Below are positions 14,842 through 23,815 of a stretch of DNA of 64,000 nucleotides, in pieces. The notes under the pieces are model-generated. The model was not told the DNA's origin. It made no database searches and was given only the letters and a program-made list of their open reading frames with translations. The stretch is from an uncultured Rhizobium sp. (GTDB lineage Bacteria; Pseudomonadota; Alphaproteobacteria; Rhizobiales; Rhizobiaceae). How positions within the stretch are numbered: position 1 is the stretch's first letter; each line of letters opens with the position of its first letter. Location of the stretch: NCBI GenBank assembly GCA_945952045.1, contig CAMFHE010000007.1, positions 1 to 64,000 on the forward strand, given 5' to 3'. The position numbers were made by a program, and so were the translations under genes.

Positions 14842-15672
14842 TTAGCGCGCTGTTTCCAACGAGCGGGCATTGCTGATCTGAACCAGCGTGTCGAGGTTCT
14901 GGTTGACGCGGCAATAGAATTCCTCGTCGATGAACGGCCGCAGCATGAAGTCGTTGCCGCCAGCCTTCAGGAAGCGCGCCGACAAAAGCCGGTCGGTGGA
15001 CGAAGACACGCCGATGATGCGCAAGGCATGCGAACCGATGGTCGAGCGGATGCGGCGCGTCAGCTCGAAACCGTCGATATCGGGCATGTTGTAGTCGGTC
15101 ACCATCAGACCGATATCGGGATTGGCATTGAGGATCTGCAACGCCTTGGCGCCGCTTTCGGCAACGCTGACGCGGAAATTGTAGCGCTTCAGGCGCGTCG
15201 ACAACAGGGCGCGCGCCGTCGGGCTGTCATCGACGATCAGGACGTGATGGCGCTGGTTGGTCAGGAAACGGCAGACCGCTTCCGCCAGCATCTCGACGGC
15301 AAACACATTGTCCTTGATGATATAATCGACGATATCCTTTGCCAGGATCTGGTCGCGCACCTTCTGCTGGAAGCTGCTGGTGAACACGATGGTCGGAATG
15401 GACAGATCGAGAAGATAGTCCAGCGCCTCGCCGTTTTCGGCGCCAGGCAGGTTGATGTTGGAAATCGCCAGCGCCACCGGTTGCGACGAGATCTCGTAGG
15501 CGTCCTGAAGGTCCGTGAAGTTGCGGCAGATATCGACCTTGATGCCGAACAGTTCGTCCAGCCGCTTGCTGATCATCGAGGTGAAGACATTCGAATCCTC
15601 GGCAACGACAATCCGGGACTGCGCAAGCGAAGCGCCGGAATAAAGCATCCCGGAAATACCTAGAAACGACAT
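14842..15672 (-). CDS. Tandem receiver-domain response regulator (REC-REC)
   Basis: A 276-residue protein made of two CheY-like receivers and no output domain. REC1 (about residues 15-140) has the acidic pair in VVAEDSNVF, but the phospho-acceptor Asp is replaced by Asn (AISNINLPG); its Thr/Ser (VFTSS) and Lys (YIIKDN) are kept. REC2 (about 145-265) has VDDS and the acceptor Asp (VTDYNMPDIDG), but the conserved Lys is replaced by Arg (FMLRPF). Only REC2 should be phosphorylated. The ATG at 15672 has an AAAGG site. No kinase is adjacent; partners are unknown. Confidence 0.88.
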   Translation of the reverse strand: MSFLGISGMLYSGASLAQSRIVVAEDSNVFTSMISKRLDELFGIKVDICRNFTDLQDAYEISSQPVALAISNINLPGAENGEALDYLLDLSIPTIVFTSSFQQKVRDQILAKDIVDYIIKDNVFAVEMLAEAVCRFLTNQRHHVLIVDDSPTARALLSTRLKRYNFRVSVAESGAKALQILNANPDIGLMVTDYNMPDIDGFELTRRIRSTIGSHALRIIGVSSSTDRLLSARFLKAGGNDFMLRPFIDEEFYCRVNQNLDTLVQISNARSLETAR

Positions 15673-15850
15673 GGACGGCCTTTGCTGAAATGGCGTGCGA
15701 TACCACAAGCGTTAGGCCATAGAATTTTCAAAAATGTTAAATCGGCGTTCGTCTCGCTCCGTTTCGGCACAAAGCCGTCCCTTTGGCTGGAAAAATCCAT
15801 GCCTGCGCAGCGATTCTACATGCTGCGCTGCGAAGAATACTCAAGACGAC

Positions 15851-16114
15851 TTACTTTATGACGGCTGAGCCGTCGATGATCTCGACCGTTTCGCCGCCAT
15901 CGAGCGCGATGCGGTCGCCATTCGGCAATGTCACGAAGCAGCCGGACGAGCACAGGCTTTCCGACATGCCGGCATCGACCGCGACATCCATGCGGCTGCC
16001 GTTCTCGACCACAACCAGAACGACCGTATCCGACCCCTTGTTGGTCACGGTCGCGGCGTGGCCGATGCCGGTCAACGCCAGAAATGCGGCAAGCACAGTA
16101 ATGATGCGTTTCAT
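15851..16114 (-). CDS. Small secreted protein of unknown function
   Basis: An 87-residue protein with a clear signal peptide (MKRIITVLAAFLALTGIGHA, cleavage after AHA-like GHA), so the mature protein of ~67 residues is periplasmic. The mature part is a short beta-rich domain (ATVTNKGSDTVVLVVVENG, LCSSGCFVTLPNG) with two cysteines three residues apart, which may form a disulfide or hold a ligand. It resembles no named family that I recognise. It stands alone, flanked by gaps of about 170 bases on each side. Confidence 0.8.
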   Translation of the reverse strand: MKRIITVLAAFLALTGIGHAATVTNKGSDTVVLVVVENGSRMDVAVDAGMSESLCSSGCFVTLPNGDRIALDGGETVEIIDGSAVIK

Positions 16115-16284
16115 ACCCCATCGGCCTTGAAAAGCCGCCCCTTTCGCAGCCCGTCACGCGACGGCTGGCGATCCGCCTCAGCCTAACTGCAGCCGAGGCG
16201 TTTGCCTACTGTTTACGGCGAAAGAACTGAATGACGACTGAATGGCGTCTTCATGCTGGGTATAGCGTCTTTTGCGTGTATGCG

Positions 16285-18855
16285 TCAGCGACCGGCCTTG
16301 CCGGTTTGGGCATTGACGACGACCGAAGCCTTGCCGTCCTTGACGGGCTCCGGGCCGGGTGCCTCCGAAATCTCTTCCTCCGGCTTTGGCTCATCGACGG
16401 GTGCATCCTTCTTGAAAGGCATGCCCAGCCCCTCTGCACGGAAGCGCTCGTAGATCGCCAGTCTGAGATCGTTGCGCACGCTGCCGCCATTGACGATGTC
16501 GGCGAGATAGGCACGCAGTTCGAAGGTCATGGTCGTCTCGCCGAACGCGCTGAACACCGCCATCGGCGCCGGATTGCGCAACACCTTCGAATGGCTTTCG
16601 GCGATCTCGGTCAGCAATTCCATGATGCGGCGCGGATCGCTGTCATAATTGACAACGACGGAGATATCGGCGCGGCCAAGCTTGTTGCGATGCGTCCAGT
16701 TGCCGACCGAGGCGTTGATGAACAACGAATTCGGCACCATGATCGACTGGCGCTGGAAGGTCTCGATCTCGGTGGCGCGCACCGAGATGCGTTTGACGAA
16801 ACCTTCCGTGGTGCCGGTCACCACCCAGTCGCCAACCTTGAACGGCCGTTCCACCAGGAGGATAAGGCCGGACACGAAGTTGGACACGATGTTCTGAAGA
16901 CCGAAACCGACGCCGAGCGACAGCGCGCCGGCAACGAGCGCGAAGCTGGAGAGATCAATCCCCGCCGCCGAAATGCCGAACAGGCCGGCCATGGCAATGC
17001 CGAGATAACCGATACCGGTCTTGACCGAGTTTCGCACGCCGGTATCGACCTGCGAACGTTCCATCACATTGTTGTCCAGCCACTTCTGCAGCCAGCGGGT
17101 GATGAGGAAGCCGAGGGCGAAGATCAGGATGCCGCCGACGATGCCGAACAACGAGATCGTCATGCTGCCGACGCGAATTTCGGTGAACAGACGGAAGGCC
17201 CACTGTTCGAGATCGCCGGTCTTGAAACCCCAGGACAACAGGATCAGCGGCACGCCAGTAACGAGCGCGACCGCATAGATGCCGAGCCCTGCGACAAGCC
17301 CAATCTGGTCGAGGGCAACCGGCCCGAGCCCGCGCTTTTCCTGCAGATTGCGGCCGAGCTTGGTTTCGGCAAAGGAGTTGCGCTTGGACACCGCCTTGCC
17401 CGAGAGGAAGCCGATATACATCGTCGCCACCACCGCGCCGGTCAGGATGATCTGGCTCGCCAGGAACCGCGCCAGGCCGATATAGCCTGTGAGGCAGGCA
17501 AAGATCAGGCCGAAACCGATCAGCCGCAGCAAAATGCGCAACGCACGCGGCCATGGGCGGCCGTTTGCTTCCGGATCGCCGTTTTCCGCCAGGATCGGCC
17601 GGAAGAAGGACATCACCACCAGCAGCACGCCGACGATGAAGGAGGTCGTGAAACTCTTGGCAACCGTCAGGATGACAGGCGAACCGAGCCCGGCGCTAAT
17701 CGCGTTCAGAACATAGTCGAGGGCGCTGACCATCGCCATCGCCAGGATCGCCCAGCAAAGGTGGCGCGCGCCGGCATTGGAGACGCGGACCAGGCGCCAG
17801 TCGTGCCGCGTCGGAGAGAAGACGGCGAGCGTCAGCTTCCAGACGAAATAGACGACGCCGACAAAGCCGAGGATCGAAGCGATGATCGGCGCGACGTCAC
17901 TTCGTAAGATATTGAAATTATCAAGAAAGAAGAATGACGTGACCAGAAAGGCGCCAAGCGAAATCGTCTGCACCATGGTCGACCAGAATGCAAAGGACAG
18001 GCGCGTGATATAGGGCGGATCGATCCCCTCGTCGCGGCGGATGTAATGTCCGAAAAGCCGGTACCCGCCGACAAGAAACACCAAAGCAGCCGTCAGCGAC
18101 AGGAGCACGGCGGAAAACAACGGCAGCCGCTTGTAGCGCAGGCCGAACTTTATCCAGCTGCCGAATACCTTGTCGAGGCTGGAGACCTCGGTGACGAAGG
18201 CCGTTCCGGCGACGTCGAACATCTCCAGCGAGACATCCGAACGCCGGAAAAGGGTTTCGGCAAACAGCTTGCGCCGCATCTCGGTGATCTGGTTCGACAG
18301 ATTTGTCGCGCCGATCGACAGGTCTTCCGCCTCGCCTGTCAACGCGTTGATCATCGAGCGTTCGGCCGTCAGTTGCTTGCGCTCCTGCACCACGATGTCG
18401 GCTTCCGGCGGCTGGCCTTCACCGGGCGGATCGCCGAGTTCGGTCAGGCGGTTCTTTATCGCGTCGAAACGCGGCCGCAGGCCGACGGGTACCGCGAGAA
18501 TGGACCGCGTGGCTTCGTCCGTCTGCGCCTTCAGATCGACAAGCTTCTGATCGTCGGTCGCAGCTTTCTCGACGGCAGCGCGCAGCGCATCGACACGTTT
18601 ACGCGAGATCGCAAGATCGTCCTTCCCCTTGGCGACGATCTGGTTGACAGAATCCTCTGGAGCGGCATTTGCAGGCGCAGGCGTCTGTGCTGGCGCGGCC
18701 GGCGCCGGCGCCGGCGCAGAAGCGGGGGCGGTAGTGGCCGGCGCTTGCGCAGGTGTCGGCGCCGGCTGATCCTGCGCGGCCGACATTCCGGCCACCAGGC
18801 AAAGGCAGATGGCGGCCAGCGCCCATTTCCCGATCAATCGCTGGATAGTACCCAC
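16285..18855 (-). CDS. Mechanosensitive channel, MscK-like (DUF3772 + MscS core)
   Basis: An 856-residue inner-membrane protein. Signal peptide residues 1-27, then a Pro/Ala-rich spacer (about 28-65), a periplasmic helical DUF3772 domain (about 70-220), roughly nine to ten membrane segments, and the MscS pore and beta domain near the C-terminus (FALVAGALSLGVGFGLQNIV, then NFVSGLILLVERPFKVGDW). The pore helix is Ala/Gly rich as in MscS. It opens under membrane tension to release solutes on osmotic downshift. The C-terminus is acidic and Pro/Glu-rich. The start has a normal signal sequence and no competing upstream ATG. Confidence 0.93.
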   Translation of the reverse strand: MGTIQRLIGKWALAAICLCLVAGMSAAQDQPAPTPAQAPATTAPASAPAPAPAAPAQTPAPANAAPEDSVNQIVAKGKDDLAISRKRVDALRAAVEKAATDDQKLVDLKAQTDEATRSILAVPVGLRPRFDAIKNRLTELGDPPGEGQPPEADIVVQERKQLTAERSMINALTGEAEDLSIGATNLSNQITEMRRKLFAETLFRRSDVSLEMFDVAGTAFVTEVSSLDKVFGSWIKFGLRYKRLPLFSAVLLSLTAALVFLVGGYRLFGHYIRRDEGIDPPYITRLSFAFWSTMVQTISLGAFLVTSFFFLDNFNILRSDVAPIIASILGFVGVVYFVWKLTLAVFSPTRHDWRLVRVSNAGARHLCWAILAMAMVSALDYVLNAISAGLGSPVILTVAKSFTTSFIVGVLLVVMSFFRPILAENGDPEANGRPWPRALRILLRLIGFGLIFACLTGYIGLARFLASQIILTGAVVATMYIGFLSGKAVSKRNSFAETKLGRNLQEKRGLGPVALDQIGLVAGLGIYAVALVTGVPLILLSWGFKTGDLEQWAFRLFTEIRVGSMTISLFGIVGGILIFALGFLITRWLQKWLDNNVMERSQVDTGVRNSVKTGIGYLGIAMAGLFGISAAGIDLSSFALVAGALSLGVGFGLQNIVSNFVSGLILLVERPFKVGDWVVTGTTEGFVKRISVRATEIETFQRQSIMVPNSLFINASVGNWTHRNKLGRADISVVVNYDSDPRRIMELLTEIAESHSKVLRNPAPMAVFSAFGETTMTFELRAYLADIVNGGSVRNDLRLAIYERFRAEGLGMPFKKDAPVDEPKPEEEISEAPGPEPVKDGKASVVVNAQTGKAGR

Positions 18856-18983
18856 GCCGCCGTCCTCACCCGCATGCTCATGAAATTATCGTCTCCTTTC
18901 CCTAAAGAAAAGAAGGGCGAGATGAAGGCGACGGCGGAAGTAAACCCTTGTAATGCCGAATATCCATGCCCGCAGGGCAAGCG

Positions 18984-19538
18984 TCAGAAGCCGGCGCCGG
19001 GCGTTTCCAGATAGGCCTGTTCGTCCACCGTCGATTCGCGACCGACAATGGCATTGCGGTGCGGAAAGCGGCCGAAGCGGCTGATGACGTCACGATGACG
19101 CTTGGCATAATCGTGGTAGTTCGCGTCGCCCAGTTCGGCAAACAGCGAAACGCACAGATCCTGATCGGCATGATCCTCGGAATGCTCGAAGGGCAGATAG
19201 AGGAAACAGCAGTGATCCTTGCCGAGTTGCTGGTCGGCGCCGGCCTCCAGCGCCAATCGCGCCTCACGCAATGCCAGTTTGTCGGTGGCGAAAGCCAGCG
19301 GCGTGCCGCGATAGATATTGCGCGGAAACTGGTCGAGCGCGATGATGCAGGCAAGGCGCGCCTGTGGCGTTTCCCGCCAGATCGGATCGATGCCTCGAGC
19401 AAGCGTCAGATGCAGATCGCGAAAACGGCGCGCAATCTTGCTGTCGAGCTCGGCGCTGCCGCGAAACCAGTCCTCCGGCGTCAGTTCCCCGAACCAGAAC
19501 GCCAGCACATCCTTCGGCCCCAGCTCCTCTTGCGACAT
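18984..19538 (-). CDS. DUF924 family protein
   Basis: A 184-residue soluble helical protein of the DUF924 (UPF0208-like, TPR-fold) family. The hallmarks are VLAFWFGELTPEDWF at the N-terminus, ACIIALDQFPRNIYRGTPLA in the middle, and HRDVISRFGRFPHRNAIVGR near the end. The length is typical. No reaction is established for the family. It lies 12 bases upstream of nothing in its own direction; the gene behind it on the same strand (receiver-HWE kinase, ending at 19551) precedes it by 12 bases, so the two may be co-transcribed. Confidence 0.92.
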   Translation of the reverse strand: MSQEELGPKDVLAFWFGELTPEDWFRGSAELDSKIARRFRDLHLTLARGIDPIWRETPQARLACIIALDQFPRNIYRGTPLAFATDKLALREARLALEAGADQQLGKDHCCFLYLPFEHSEDHADQDLCVSLFAELGDANYHDYAKRHRDVISRFGRFPHRNAIVGRESTVDEQAYLETPGAGF

Positions 19539-19550
19539 CCTCTTTCCTTC

Positions 19551-20588
19551 CTATTCCACTGTAAACACGAAGACGGCGCGGGAGCCTTGCCCATAGGCGA
19601 GATCGTATTCGATCCGGCTGTCGAGGCTTGAGGCCATCGCCGACATGATCTTTGTGCCAAGACCCGTGCCCTTGACGGGATCGTCGGCAGCGAAACCGCG
19701 ACCGTCGTCTTCGACGACGATGCGGATACCTTCGCCTTCGGGGCGTGACACCCGAACGCGAATCTCTCCGCCAATACCATCCCCATACGCATATTTGAAC
19801 GAGTTGGTGACCAGTTCTGAAATGATCAGGCCGACCGTGACCACCTTGTCGGTCGGCAGCGTCAATGCCACGGCATCCAATGTTACGCGATGCGGCCGGC
19901 GCTCGTCATGCATCGAGCTTTCCAGCTCTGACAAAAGGCTGAAAAGGTAGTCGGCAAAATCGACCTGCCCAACCTTGGCACTCGTATAAAGCCGCCGATG
20001 CACGCTGCCGATGGCATTGATGCGCATCTGCGTTTCCTGCAAGGCATCGACCGCGGCCTTGTCCTTGGTCACCGATGCCTGCATGCGCACCAGCGCGCCG
20101 ACAAGGCCGAGGCTGTTGGCGACGCGATGGTTGACTTCCGACAACAGCAATTCGGCGCGGTCGCGTTCGCGACGGATTGCCTCCTGTGCTTCGGCTGCTT
20201 CGCGACGATAACGCGCCCGCTCCAGTCCCTGTTCCAGCGCCACCGCCAGCAGGTCCACATAATCCGACGTGGCATTCTTGATGACGTAATCGTCCGCGCC
20301 GGCCTTCAGCGCCGAAACAGCGACCCCGGTGTCGCTGGAGCCGGTGACATAGATCACCGGAATATGCCCGACCTCCTCCAGAATGACGCGCAGCAGATCG
20401 AGCCCAAGCTCGCCGCCGAGGAAATGATCGAGCGCCACGGCGTCGATATCCCCCTGGCGCAGCCGTGTCAGGCCGGTCAGCCCGTCATGGGCGATATGAA
20501 CCTCATACCCCCTGCGCTCGAGATTACGGCGCACCAGCACGCAAAGCGTATCGTCGTCATCGATATAGAGGATCCTGATCGGGCTCAT
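19551..20588 (-). CDS. Receiver-HWE/HisKA_2 sensor histidine kinase
   Basis: A 345-residue soluble hybrid with an N-terminal receiver (YIDDDDTLCVLV; acceptor Asp in AVALDHFLGG; Thr in YVTGSS; Lys in YVIKNA) followed by a HisKA_2 kinase: the phospho-His in EVNHRVANSLGL, N-box ELVTNSFKYAYGDG, and G-boxes VEDDGRGF and GTGLGTKIM. This REC-to-kinase order suits a relay in which another kinase phosphorylates the receiver and tunes the HisKA_2 domain. It overlaps the upstream receiver gene by one base and forms a three-gene signalling unit with it and the CHASE3 kinase. Confidence 0.92.
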   Translation of the reverse strand: MSPIRILYIDDDDTLCVLVRRNLERRGYEVHIAHDGLTGLTRLRQGDIDAVALDHFLGGELGLDLLRVILEEVGHIPVIYVTGSSDTGVAVSALKAGADDYVIKNATSDYVDLLAVALEQGLERARYRREAAEAQEAIRRERDRAELLLSEVNHRVANSLGLVGALVRMQASVTKDKAAVDALQETQMRINAIGSVHRRLYTSAKVGQVDFADYLFSLLSELESSMHDERRPHRVTLDAVALTLPTDKVVTVGLIISELVTNSFKYAYGDGIGGEIRVRVSRPEGEGIRIVVEDDGRGFAADDPVKGTGLGTKIMSAMASSLDSRIEYDLAYGQGSRAVFVFTVE

Positions 20589-21031
20589 TACGCTTCGGCT
20601 TCCGGAATTTTCATGACTGAAACGAACATGCCCAGCTGTTGTATCGCCTGGACGAACTTGTCGTATTGCATCGGCTTGGTGACGTAGACATTGGCGCCGA
20701 GATCGTAGCAGCGGCGAATTTCGCGCGGATCGTCCGTCGTGGTCAGAACGATGACCATCGCGCGCTTCAGCACTGGGTCGGCCTTCACGCGCTCAAGGAT
20801 CTCGAGACCGCTCATGTCGGGCAGGTTCAGATCGAGAAGGATCAACAGCTGCAACCCATGCAGCCGCTCGCCCTCTCCCATGCCGAACATATAGGAGAGC
20901 GCGTCGCCGCCGGTGACGAAAGGCACGATCTCATTGGTGACCCCGGCGCGGCGGATGTTGCGCTCGATCAGCCGGGCATGACCCTCGTCGTCCTCGATCA
21001 TGACGATGCGCACGGCAGCGGCATTGCTCAT
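20588..21031 (-). CDS. Single-domain response regulator (Rcp1-like)
   Basis: A 147-residue stand-alone receiver with the long beta4-alpha4 style of cyanobacterial Rcp1 and bacteriophytochrome partners. Active-site residues are complete: IEDDEGH acid pair, acceptor Asp in ILLDLNLPDMSG, Thr in VLTTTDD, Lys in YVTKPM. It starts inside the stop of the CHASE3 kinase gene (4-base ATGA overlap) and ends on the first base of the receiver-HWE kinase gene, so the three are translationally coupled. It probably shuttles phosphate between the two kinases. Confidence 0.94.
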   Translation of the reverse strand: MSNAAAVRIVMIEDDEGHARLIERNIRRAGVTNEIVPFVTGGDALSYMFGMGEGERLHGLQLLILLDLNLPDMSGLEILERVKADPVLKRAMVIVLTTTDDPREIRRCYDLGANVYVTKPMQYDKFVQAIQQLGMFVSVMKIPEAEA

Positions 21032-22497
21032 TTGACGTCTTCCTTCTGTTCAAGCCTCATATCGGCGGCGAGCGAGACGGTGAACGCCGTCCCTTCGCCG
21101 AGGATCGATTGTACCTTCACATCGCCGCCGAGCCGCCGCGCAAGAGCCCGCACATGCGCCAGTCCAACGCCGTCGCCGGGCTGGTCCTGCGGCCCCGAGC
21201 GGCGGAACAGTTCGAAAATCCGCTCCAGATCCTTGTCCGCGATCCCGCGGCCATTGTCGCGAATCTCGATGAACACGGCCGGTCCGTCCCGCCATCCGCG
21301 AATGGTTATTCGACCTTTGCGTGCCGAATCGCTGTATTTCACCGCATTATCGAGAAGGTTGCCGAGGATCTGCTGTAAGGCAAGCCGATCGGTCATCACG
21401 GGCGGTAGTGCGCCGACGATTTCGGCTTCCGTGCCGCGTTCCTGTATCTGGTGGCGCAGACTGTCGAGAATCTCGCCGACGAGAGCGCCGACAGCCACGT
21501 ATTCCGCATGCATCGAGCGTGTTCCAGCCCGCGCCAGCACCAGAATCTGGTTGATGAGCAGGTCCATGCGCCGCGTCGAGGAGCGGATGAAGCCGAGCGC
21601 CTCGGGAATTTCCTCTTCCACCGCCAGCCGCGCCGCACGCTCGTCGATATCGTCGCTCTGCGGCTGTCGGTCGAGCCATGTCCGGAAAATTTCCGAGGAG
21701 CGATTCAGTTCCTCGGTGAAACCCATGATGTTGACCAGAGGCGCCCTCAGATCGTGTCCGACGATATAGGCATAGCTCTGCACCTCGGCATTGACCCGCT
21801 GCAGATGCTCGGTTCGCAACGCCACCTTTTCTTCCAGCGTTTCGTTCACCCGTGACAGCGCATCCTGCGCGCTTTCAAGCGCCACCGCATGGCTGACGAG
21901 CCGATGCAGCACTGCGCCAACGATGATGATGAGCAGGCCAGCGCTGACGGCGATGAACACGGTCAGCCACGAGGTGACATTATCGAGCGTCGCGACGCGC
22001 GCCTTGGCATTGCCGGTGCCCAGCGTCTCGATATCGGTCATGACAAGGCGGATGCGATCCATCAGCTCCTTGCCGCGCCCCGTCTGGACCACGGCCAACG
22101 CAGCCTTCGCATCGCCTCGCTTGTAAAGCTCGACGGTGGCGTCCAGCTCAGCCAGCTTGTCGCGCACCAGCCCTTCCAGTTCCTCGATGCGCGCCCGCAC
22201 CATGCCAAGCGCATCCAGCTGGTTTTCGAGCGACAGAAAGCCGCTTTCTGCGGCAGAGCGGGCATGCTCGTAGGGTTCGAGGAAATTGACGTCCCCTGTC
22301 AGCAGATAGCCGCGCTGGCCTGTCTCGGCGTCCTGCAAGGCGCTGAACACCTGAACGGCGCGGGCATGCAGCCGCACCGCCGCCAGCGCTTCATTGGCAT
22401 CATGCGAGGCTTCCCGGGCGAAAAACAGCGAAGCGGCGACCATGGCGACCAGCACGGCGATGCCGCCGACCAGCGCGACCGGGACCGAACGGCGCAT
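21028..22497 (-). CDS. CHASE3-domain membrane sensor histidine kinase
   Basis: A 489-residue membrane kinase. The first transmembrane helix (SVPVALVGGIAVLVAMVAAS) is followed by a periplasmic CHASE3 domain with the hallmark ALQDAETGQRGYLLTG and a second helix (WLTVFIAVSAGLLIIIVGAV), a short coiled coil, HisKA (YAYIVGHDLRAPLVNIMGF, phospho-His) and HATPase (N-box LDNAVKYS, DNGRGI, GDGVGLAHV). There is no PAS domain. An in-frame ATG at 22605 would add 36 unconserved residues; neither start has a good ribosome site, so the exact N-terminus is open. The signal sensed is unknown. Confidence 0.92.
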   Translation of the reverse strand: MRRSVPVALVGGIAVLVAMVAASLFFAREASHDANEALAAVRLHARAVQVFSALQDAETGQRGYLLTGDVNFLEPYEHARSAAESGFLSLENQLDALGMVRARIEELEGLVRDKLAELDATVELYKRGDAKAALAVVQTGRGKELMDRIRLVMTDIETLGTGNAKARVATLDNVTSWLTVFIAVSAGLLIIIVGAVLHRLVSHAVALESAQDALSRVNETLEEKVALRTEHLQRVNAEVQSYAYIVGHDLRAPLVNIMGFTEELNRSSEIFRTWLDRQPQSDDIDERAARLAVEEEIPEALGFIRSSTRRMDLLINQILVLARAGTRSMHAEYVAVGALVGEILDSLRHQIQERGTEAEIVGALPPVMTDRLALQQILGNLLDNAVKYSDSARKGRITIRGWRDGPAVFIEIRDNGRGIADKDLERIFELFRRSGPQDQPGDGVGLAHVRALARRLGGDVKVQSILGEGTAFTVSLAADMRLEQKEDVK

Positions 22498-22817
22498 GGA
22501 GCGCCAGAAGGGGGCGAGGGAGACGATTATTCGGCGCAACGATCCATCCGCATGACAAAAACCTTCACCAACACTTCGCCTCCAGCAGGCCGCCCAGTAT
22601 CTCATGGAGGGGGCAATATTACCCGCTGCGCATCTTCAGAAATACGCGCCGTCGCGCAGAACGCATAGCACGGAATACGGTTTCCTCCGACGATGAAAAT
22701 AGAGCCTGCGGCATCTGTGCAAATTGTGATGGTAAAGTCGAGAATTCAATGCTTAAATCCGTAGTCAACGGTGCTGTCGGCCCCGCCGGCATCATCGGAG
22801 GATGACGGGAGGATTGC
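22498..22817. other. Intergenic region between CHASE3 kinase and DUF982 gene
   Basis: About 320 bases with the divergent promoters of the kinase cluster (minus) and the DUF982 gene (plus). I see no RNA gene or strong hairpin. A possible 18-codon reading frame at 22749-22805 has no convincing ribosome site. GGGAGG lies before the DUF982 ATG. Confidence 0.4.
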
Positions 22818-23060
22818 ATGAAGACTGTGACATGGGGCCAGCCCCTGGAAGTCGATTTCGTCTATGCCGGCATACGCGCCATCGGCGGCCCCGCCGAAGC
22901 CCTGAATTGCCTGACTCATTTCTGGCCGGATCGTCGCGGACCACGCTATGTCGCCGCGCGCAGCGTCTGCCGCGCCGCCATCGACGGCCGCAAGAGCGTC
23001 GAACAGGCGCGCGAGGTTTTCCAGACCGCACTGGAGGAAGCTCACCTCAAGCTGCATTGA
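22818..23060 (+). CDS. DUF982 family protein
   Basis: An 80-residue protein of DUF982, a small family almost confined to Rhizobiales. The pattern is typical: a beta-rich start (MKTVTWGQPLEVDF), then IRAIGGPAEALNCLTHFWPD, a RGPRYVAARSVCRAAIDG block and an ending helix (SVEQAREVFQTALEEA). A GGGAGG ribosome site precedes the ATG. Members are often multicopy in rhizobial genomes and have no known function. Confidence 0.92.
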   Translation: MKTVTWGQPLEVDFVYAGIRAIGGPAEALNCLTHFWPDRRGPRYVAARSVCRAAIDGRKSVEQAREVFQTALEEAHLKLH

Positions 23061-23551
23061 AGCGATAGCGCTGAAAACGCCAGCAAGGGTTCCCGCGTTG
23101 CTCGACAGCGATGCGGCAAACCTTTTCTATTTTTCGACTACCACTTCACATCGAGGAAATTCTCCACATCCATCAAGACCCGAAAGATCATGTTTCCGCG
23201 GGAACAGAGCTTTGGATGCCCGCCTGCGATGATGTCTTCGTCGAGCAATCGAGGAAGGAAAAACGATGTTCGGGTCTTTTTTGGGAGTCCTCCTCTGTGC
23301 AGCCGCAGTCGCCCTGTTCTTCGGGCCGCCGCCGCGCCGGCCGCAGGATGAGGATTGGTAAGCTCCGCAATCTACACGAATGGGATCGCTATTGGCGGTC
23401 CCATTTGCGCTTCGCGAATCAGCACACGAAATGAGACTGAACCGAAATTTATGAGATGCTACAAATCTGGGAAAAGGAAGAAAGCTCAGCCAAAACTCGG
23501 TCATGATTTTTTCAAATCCGAGTTTTAAGATTTTTCGCTAAGCTATTGAAG
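23061..23551. other. Gene-poor region with one mini-gene
   Basis: About 490 bases of lower GC than the surroundings. It contains the 31-codon gene at 23266-23361. The remainder shows no other supported gene, no strong terminator and no repeat. Confidence 0.4.
23266..23361 (+). CDS. Small single-span membrane protein (31 residues)
   Basis: A 31-residue frame: a hydrophobic helix (MFGSFLGVLLCAAAVALFFG) followed by a Pro/Arg-rich, then acidic tail (PPPRRPQDEDW). A strong AGGAAGGA ribosome site is correctly spaced before the ATG, and the hydrophobic-then-charged layout is that of a bacterial small membrane protein. No homologue is recognised; the case rests on ribosome site and composition. Confidence 0.5.
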   Translation: MFGSFLGVLLCAAAVALFFGPPPRRPQDEDW

Positions 23552-23627
<76 letters not shown>

Positions 23628-23815
23628 GTCCGTCGCCGTTTCCGGTGGCGTGAGAGGGCGTATAAAGGGGTTTCCCAACCTTGTCTAGCGCCCTTCCGAA
23701 AAAAATCGAAAATTGTGAAACTTTTTTTTCAGAGCGCCGCTTCGCAGTCATCGACGCTCTGAGTTTTCAGGCCGAAAAGGCATGAAAACAAAGGGATAAG
23801 CGATCCCACACAAAA

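Noticed and set aside
16231-17907. 558-codon plus-strand frame opposite the mechanosensitive channel gene
   Set aside because: Composition (Asp/His/Arg/Gln) is that of an antisense frame; the channel on the other strand has clear helices and the MscS core.
22749-22805. 18-codon frame before the DUF982 gene, possible leader peptide
   Set aside because: It has no adequate ribosome site, no codon cluster and no following hairpin.
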